Source: Euperipatoides rowelli
Taxonomy: Eukaryota; Onychophora; Udeonychophora; Euonychophora; Peripatopsidae
DNA length: 11,569 nt
Assembly: GCA_003024985.2 (NCBI GenBank)
Contig: PXIH01S0008788.1
Direction: 5' to 3' (one strand)
Positions within the stretch are counted from its first letter, which is position 1. Every line of letters starts with the position of its first letter. The translations under genes and the position numbers were made by a program. Under the pieces are notes generated by a model, which did not search any database, had not been told where the DNA came from, and saw nothing but the letters and a program-made list of their open reading frames with translations. Positions 7,441 through 11,569 of this stretch are shown piece by piece.

Positions 7441-7990
7441 ATTATCACCATTAGATAAATCTGTATTTTTCAAGGAAACTGATGATTTTAACTTCAATAA
7501 AATGTCCAAAAATGCTTCGATAGAAGAAATACCAATCCAAAGATCCATCTCATTAAGTGCCTTAAAAAAGACTTATCACAGAGGAAACAAAATATTGCCC
7601 AATCCTATGAACGACTTAATTTTTTATAAGCAAAAGCGAGATAAAACTGTTCATACAATTTCTGGTAGTCAAAACAAGGACAATCTTTGTTCAGAAGTAT
7701 ACTTCAAACAAATAAATGAAAAATTACCATCACTTTTTAATAAATGTACAACAGGTAGCGATGCAAACTACATTTCAAACACTAAGCAAAATATGAAATA
7801 TCTGGATAAGAAATCCATGTGTCATCCTTCTTCACTGCCATCTATTTCAGGTCATACAAAACCAGGTTTAATGAATATTGGAAGTGTGGCGGCGCTCTCT
7901 TTATTAAATGATTCTACAACAGATCATGACAATTCAAAACTATCATTAACTGATTCAATTAAAAAAATTCAAGGACTTTATATTACTTGA
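7441..7990 (+). CDS. Terminal coding exon of unrecognised host gene
   Basis: The exon starts after a T tract and AG (7439-7440). Its first base completes a Lys codon split with the exon at 1612. It then runs 182 codons without interruption to TGA at 7988-7990. The frame is open upstream of the first internal ATG (7502) back to the acceptor, and it carries over exactly into the earlier exon, which argues for a spliced exon rather than a start at 7502. The product is rich in Ser, Lys, Asn, Thr and Asp, with no signal peptide, membrane segment or Cys cluster, and looks largely disordered. Local features are RSISLSALKKTYHRG near the start, NIGSVAALSLLND near the end, and a final SLTDSIKKIQGLYIT that could be a short helix. 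Composition is much more codon-like than the flanks. I do not recognise the family. Confidence 0.7.
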
Positions 7991-8430
7991 GTGAATCAGC
8001 ATAATTATGAGCGAACAATATCAAATGAATTATATACTATACTAGGTCATCTTACAATACATTAGCCTGATGAATTAATATGAAAGAAGTCTCTCATATT
8101 TGTTGTAAAGCATTAATTGCATCAAATGCAGATATATTGTATAGTGCTGTCTTTATATACAATGTATTAGTAAGTGGATTTTTTTTTTTTTTTTTGTAAA
8201 TAAGCTATTTTTTTCTACTTCCAATTATGAATTGTCCGAAATACAGAAGAAATTTTTTTTGTAAATATTTGTTTTACTTTTTTTTTTTTGGTCTTATTAA
8301 ATTTAGATTCCTTACAAAATAAAAACCAACAACATCCTACTCAGTTATTTTACACACTATTTGTTAGATTGGTAGTCTGTGATCATGTTGCCCCCTTTCG
8401 GTAGAAAGAAAATGAGATCATAAATAAAAA
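7991..8430 (+). other. Probable 3' UTR with candidate poly(A) signals
   Basis: AT-rich sequence follows the stop codon and includes T tracts near 8179-8195 and 8279-8289. AATAAA occurs at 8318-8323 and 8423-8428 on the coding strand; either could direct cleavage. No further open frame was seen. The true 3' end cannot be set from sequence alone. Confidence 0.4.
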
Positions 8431-8533
8431 TAATTAAAATCAAATTTTCCATTTTAATGTTATCTTTATTTTGATAAGATTGTATCTGGAAAAATATTTC
8501 ATTTAAAAAAATTTCCATTGTTATTGCTGACTT

Positions 8534-8753
8534 TAGAGATGGACTTAACTGTGATTTTTGTGTATCAGTGACTGCTCCTCAAATATATTGGTGTCAATTA
8601 ACAGTCACAAAATCACAGGGCGTCACAATGGTTGATTTAAAATGTGTTTAAAAGTAGCTTAAGCTTAGCCATTATTAACAGACACAATCACAACAGGTAA
8701 CTGTGACACTGCATTGCCAGTGACAAAGAAACTGATGATTTCCGACACCTCTA
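8534..8753. mobile_element. Possible hAT-like short element
   Basis: The 220-base segment begins TAGAGATGG and ends with the inverse of TAGAGGTGT (7 of 9 matching). The interior carries repeated GTGAC/GTCAC words, and a near-perfect inverted repeat of CTGTGATTTTTGTG (8549-8562) with CACAAAATCACAG (8606-8618). AACTGTGA occurs both at about 8547 and at about 8699. Short termini plus repeated subterminal words are typical of non-autonomous hAT elements. A clean 8-bp target duplication was not found, so the ends are uncertain. Confidence 0.35.
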
Positions 8754-8919
8754 ATTATTGTACTATAGCCCACGATTTACAACAATGACCATTTATATCA
8801 TTTTCCCAAATAAAATCAAAATGCAATTTTTATTTTAATTTAGTAATAAAATTTTGCTGAAATATTTTTTCAACTTATAATTAATTAATACACAGGTTTA
8901 ATTAAATCTTACCTGGAGT

Positions 8920-9345
8920 GAAGCTTAAGGAGAGACCCAAAGGGAATTACAAAGGCTGCAATAGAAGAAACCAGAATAAAGGCGTGGCAAGAATGAGGAA
9001 AATTTGAACTCACAAGATGTATATTGATCATAACGTACAGAGGAAAGAGATGCTCATTTAATAATAAGGATAAGATTTAAAGCCAACAAATTAAAGAGAA
9101 ATCCAAAAGAACAAACATGAAAAGGAATGGGTTGCACTATGGAACAATAAATAAAGGATTAAACAAAACACCAAGTGGAGGTTATTAAAATGGCAAATTG
9201 GAATGAAAAATAATTCTATCAGCCAAATGGATCTATAATATAAAAACAATGTGCAGAGAAAACAATACAAAATGAGGCTACTGGCTATATAGTGAGTGCT
9301 CAAAAGCCTGGAATGGACTTGAGGTTTAATCACCAATTGCAGCTC
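8920..9345. other. Purine-rich unassigned stretch
   Basis: The + strand is rich in A and G, with many AAAGG and GGAA words. The minus strand therefore reads as a hydrophobic frame at 9091-9336 that is probably meaningless. No RT, integrase, transposase or other family trace was found on either strand. It resembles the 2221-2600 stretch in texture and may be another old retroelement piece. Confidence 0.3.
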
Positions 9346-9607
9346 CCTAAAATTGTCATTAAAGTTATAATGTAAAAATGGCCTATCTCTATAACAAAAT
9401 TACATAGAAAGTTTTTAAGCAACAGCCCTCAGGGATTTGAACATGGAGAGGGCATGGTATGCTTACTCAAAAAAAAAAAAAAAAAACTATAGCCTATGGT
9501 TTAACCGTCAGCCAGTAATTTAAACCATAAATTTCAATGAAGTGTTGCTCTCTGTGGGATTACCAGAGTGTAAAGCAATTTTATATATACAAGATGAGAA
9601 AAGGTTC

Positions 9608-9690
9608 CAGTGGCGTCGTTAGGCCATTTTAGAAGGGCTTGCGCTCTCCTCAGATATTTGCGCCGCCACCGCCCCTCACCCCTTACCAAG
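9608..9690. mobile_element. GC-richer patch resembling a transposon terminus
   Basis: The segment opens with CAGTGGCGTCGTTAGG, which resembles the CAGTGGCGTAGC-type ends I recall from DNA transposons in many animal genomes. A GCGCC- and CCCC-rich stretch follows (9650-9686). It stands out sharply from AT-rich flanks. No matching inverted end was found in the window, so it is probably a truncated copy. The superfamily is not determined. Confidence 0.35.
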
Positions 9691-10720
9691 TATGAATTAA
9701 TGTGGCCATAATTGACTATTTGTATATTTCTTTTTTGAAAAAAAAAAAAAGTAATTTGCAGCCAAATAAATTACAATTGTAAATACGGTAAGCTAATAAC
9801 TGTTTATAGTACCGGTACTTTAAAAAGTTTCATCAGAATCCTTTGCTAAAAACTTCCTTAGAAAAATAAAATTATATTTTCCAAATTAATTACAAATAAT
9901 TAACAAAATTCCTTTTAGCAATTGTTTTATTCAGTCAGTCATCTTTGATTTTTAAAGCCATGATTTATTTTTTTCTTAGCTTATGCTTCGTCACTTAAGA
10001 AAGAAAATATTGCTGCGCAAAATAAGGAATATAATTCCAGATATTTCAACATTTTTCTCATTTCATGTTAAAACTAAACACTCCCGAGTCTGGACTAAAT
10101 TGGATATACAGTAACTCCCTCAAATATGAGCCCATCTCTCTCCTTCCACCTCTTCTCATTTTTTTTATCATAACAATTTATCCTAAACATTTGTTAAACT
10201 TTTGGCAGAATTGACCAACATTCGGAAAAGGCTGGAATAGGAAACAATTCTCTCAATTTTAATAATTTTTTTTGAACAATGTATAAAAATAAAAACAGAA
10301 CTTCATGAACAATATAAAAATTACCAGCTTGTTATAAAATAGCACCACCAGGTTAGTTTTATTATTTTCAAAAAAAAATTTTAAAATAAATTTAGAATTA
10401 GTCATCAACTAATATTGATTTTAATTCTTTAATTAAAATCAATATCTGTTTTAAACATCTTTTTATTCAAATACCGTACAAAACAAATTCACAATAATGT
10501 ACAGTACTTCAATTATAAATTACTGTATCTTGTATCCTATGAAAATAAATTTAAGTATTTTTATCTATTTTGTTTACTTTGCTTTCAGTGCCAAAAATAC
10601 AAACACTCAACCATATCTATTTAATAAAATTTAATTTATTTTTTAAGTAAGTTATGAAATATACAGTATCATTTAGCATCAATTTAAATCCAATTATAAA
10701 AAATTTCCAGCTCTTACTGT
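9691..10720. other. AT-rich DNA, no gene seen, one strong hairpin
   Basis: This is AT-rich filler with homopolymers and no coding, RNA or transposase trace. It contains the perfect hairpin at 10412-10445 (listed separately) and four copies of the TACAGTA/TACTGTA word, at 10107, 10500, 10521 and 10662. Confidence 0.45.
10412..10445. repeat. Perfect 15-bp hairpin
   Basis: ATATTGATTTTAATT (10412-10426) and AATTAAAATCAATAT (10431-10445) pair without mismatch around the four-base loop CTTT. It is all A/T apart from one G:C pair per arm. No run of U follows as in a bacterial terminator, and the setting is eukaryotic. It may be a relic of a foldback repeat. Confidence 0.8.
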
Positions 10721-10906
10721 GCTTCCTGACTCCCCCCTTTTTTTTTCAACAAGGGGTCGGTCCATGAACCCACAGTGCCAGGTGTGCCCTCTATTACATA
10801 TTTCTAATCACGCTCCTGGGGTGTAAATAACAAAATAGCACTGGGACCCAGCGAGCTCAATATTAAAAAATTACGGGAAAGATAGTCATTTGGAAATGGG
10901 GAAAGG

Positions 10907-10940
10907 CCAGCACCCTCTATATTATTATAGAGGGTACTGG
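10907..10940. repeat. 15-bp hairpin at the edge of the copia fragment
   Basis: CCAGCACCCTCTATA (10907-10921) pairs with TATAGAGGGTACTGG (10926-10940) with one mismatch and a TTAT loop. The right arm ends just before the first recognisable copia residues (about 10946). AAAGGCC occurs on both sides of the hairpin (10902-10908 and 10941-10947). Confidence 0.7.
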
Positions 10941-10945
10941 AAAGG

Positions 10946-11569
10946 CCCACAAGCAATATATTCATTATATTGGCAAAGTATGGGATGAGAAAATGTAATC
11001 CTAACCTAAACCTGGATGATCTTCAAAAGAGGTACGTACAGAGATCAATAAATGATTGGGTCTTTATTGTACTTATCGATGGATCCATACCATACATGAC
11101 ACTTGCAGCCAATAGGTTATCCCAATTCAGTCGGCATCCAAATGAATTACATTGTTGCATATGTAAAGGGATACAAATTGGAATAAGAGTGCATCATTAA
11201 CAGCATGTAGTGATGCAAATTGGCATACACTTTATGATGCCAAATCCAATTCAGGATTGAGTATAAAAATTGGGGGCTCATTGGTATTCAGGAAAACCCT
11301 TAAAGTTAAACTGGTAGTGCCTTTGTCAACTTGCGAGTTAGTTAGTGACATGTGTAAATTGGTTAAGGAGTTGATATGGTTTTGTGTCCTATTGTCAGAG
11401 CTCGACATGATTGAATATATTCCATTAGGCCTACCGATTATCATGTACTCAGAGAGCACAGCAAGAATGAGTTGGGTCACTTGATCAGGAGTATGACCAC
11501 AAATACAAATATGTCGGACAACAACTTTACAGACTATAGTCCAGCGAGGTTGTCCCTAGTGCTAATCTA
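10946..11569 (+). pseudogene. Ty1/copia pol pseudogene: end of RT and RNase H, runs off the window
   Basis: Three segments on the + strand give copia pol in order. The first (about 10946-11197) reads ILAKYGMRKCNP, then ANRLSQFSRHPNELH and CKG, the RT end that precedes RNase H. A frameshift at about 11180-11200 moves to TACSDANW, GLSIKIGGSLVF, VVPLSTCE and LVKELIWFCVLLSEL (to TGA at 11482-11484), the RNase H domain. A second shift returns to the first frame at 11489: EYDHKYKYVGQQ, a stop, then EVVPSANL at the window edge, matching the H-I-D-x-x-Y-H-F-V-R tail. The first catalytic Asp survives in SDANW. The glutamate block after LSTCE is short by about one residue, and the last Asp site reads YSES. 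Inactive. The left end is truncated, with no LTR or integrase seen. Confidence 0.8.

Noticed and set aside
7502-7990. Single-exon gene starting at ATG 7502
   Set aside because: The frame is open upstream to the splice acceptor at 7440 and joins in phase with the exon at 1612, so a terminal exon is the better model.
8066-8086. CTGATGA followed by GAAA, reminiscent of a hammerhead ribozyme core
   Set aside because: The bases between cannot form a proper stem II, and stems I and III are not found.
9091-9336. Minus-strand open frame of 81 codons with many Leu, Phe and Ile
   Set aside because: It is the complement of an A/G-rich tract, so hydrophobic codons arise automatically. No start context, splice signal or family match.
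11232-11480. Minus-strand open frame of 82 codons
   Set aside because: It lies opposite the clear copia RNase H trace and has no family features.

Overview
This is a eukaryotic, probably invertebrate, nuclear window. It is strongly AT-rich, with long T and A homopolymers, spliceosomal splice sites (GTAAGT donor, T-tract plus AG acceptor) and decayed retroelements of three classes. The LINE fragment resembles non-LTR elements of arthropods and other invertebrates, as far as I can recall. Words such as TAGGCCTA, CCGGTA and TACAGTA also fit a marine invertebrate, but I cannot name the species. Nothing looks bacterial or viral: there are no ribosome binding sites, operons or CRISPR arrays.

One host gene is supported. 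Its last two coding exons lie on the + strand at 1612-1684 and 7441-7990, split by a 5.76 kb phase-2 intron. The exons join in one open frame and give about 206 C-terminal residues of a protein I do not recognise: the end of a charged helix, then a long Ser/Thr/Lys/Asn-rich tail ending at TGA 7988-7990. An AT-rich 3' UTR with candidate AATAAA signals follows. Earlier exons lie left of the window or were not recognisable.

The intron holds most of the mobile DNA. It contains a 35-bp tandem repeat (2741-2840), a short element with inverted repeats and flanking TTAA (2887-3082), a decayed Ty3/gypsy integrase C-terminus (about 3357-3548) and a broken non-LTR retrotransposon (about 4830-6335). The non-LTR element keeps a linker, the N-terminal part of the reverse transcriptase (RT) and a C-terminal zinc knuckle. 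It has lost the catalytic RT core. Its sense strand is almost free of cytosine.

Downstream are a possible hAT-like short element (8534-8753), a GC-richer patch that looks like a transposon terminus (9608-9690), several hairpins and, at the right edge, a frameshifted Ty1/copia pseudogene (about 10946 to the window end) with the end of RT and RNase H. To the left of the gene are a cluster of GGGCAACC-like motifs forming a hairpin (416-480) and a tRNA-like, SINE-like trace on the minus strand (711-762). The rest is AT-rich sequence in which I see no gene.

I found no convincing undescribed functional system. The most unusual signals are the cytosine-starved LINE with its structured 3' end, the TTAA-flanked element, and an excess of the word TACAGTA/TACTGTA across the window.
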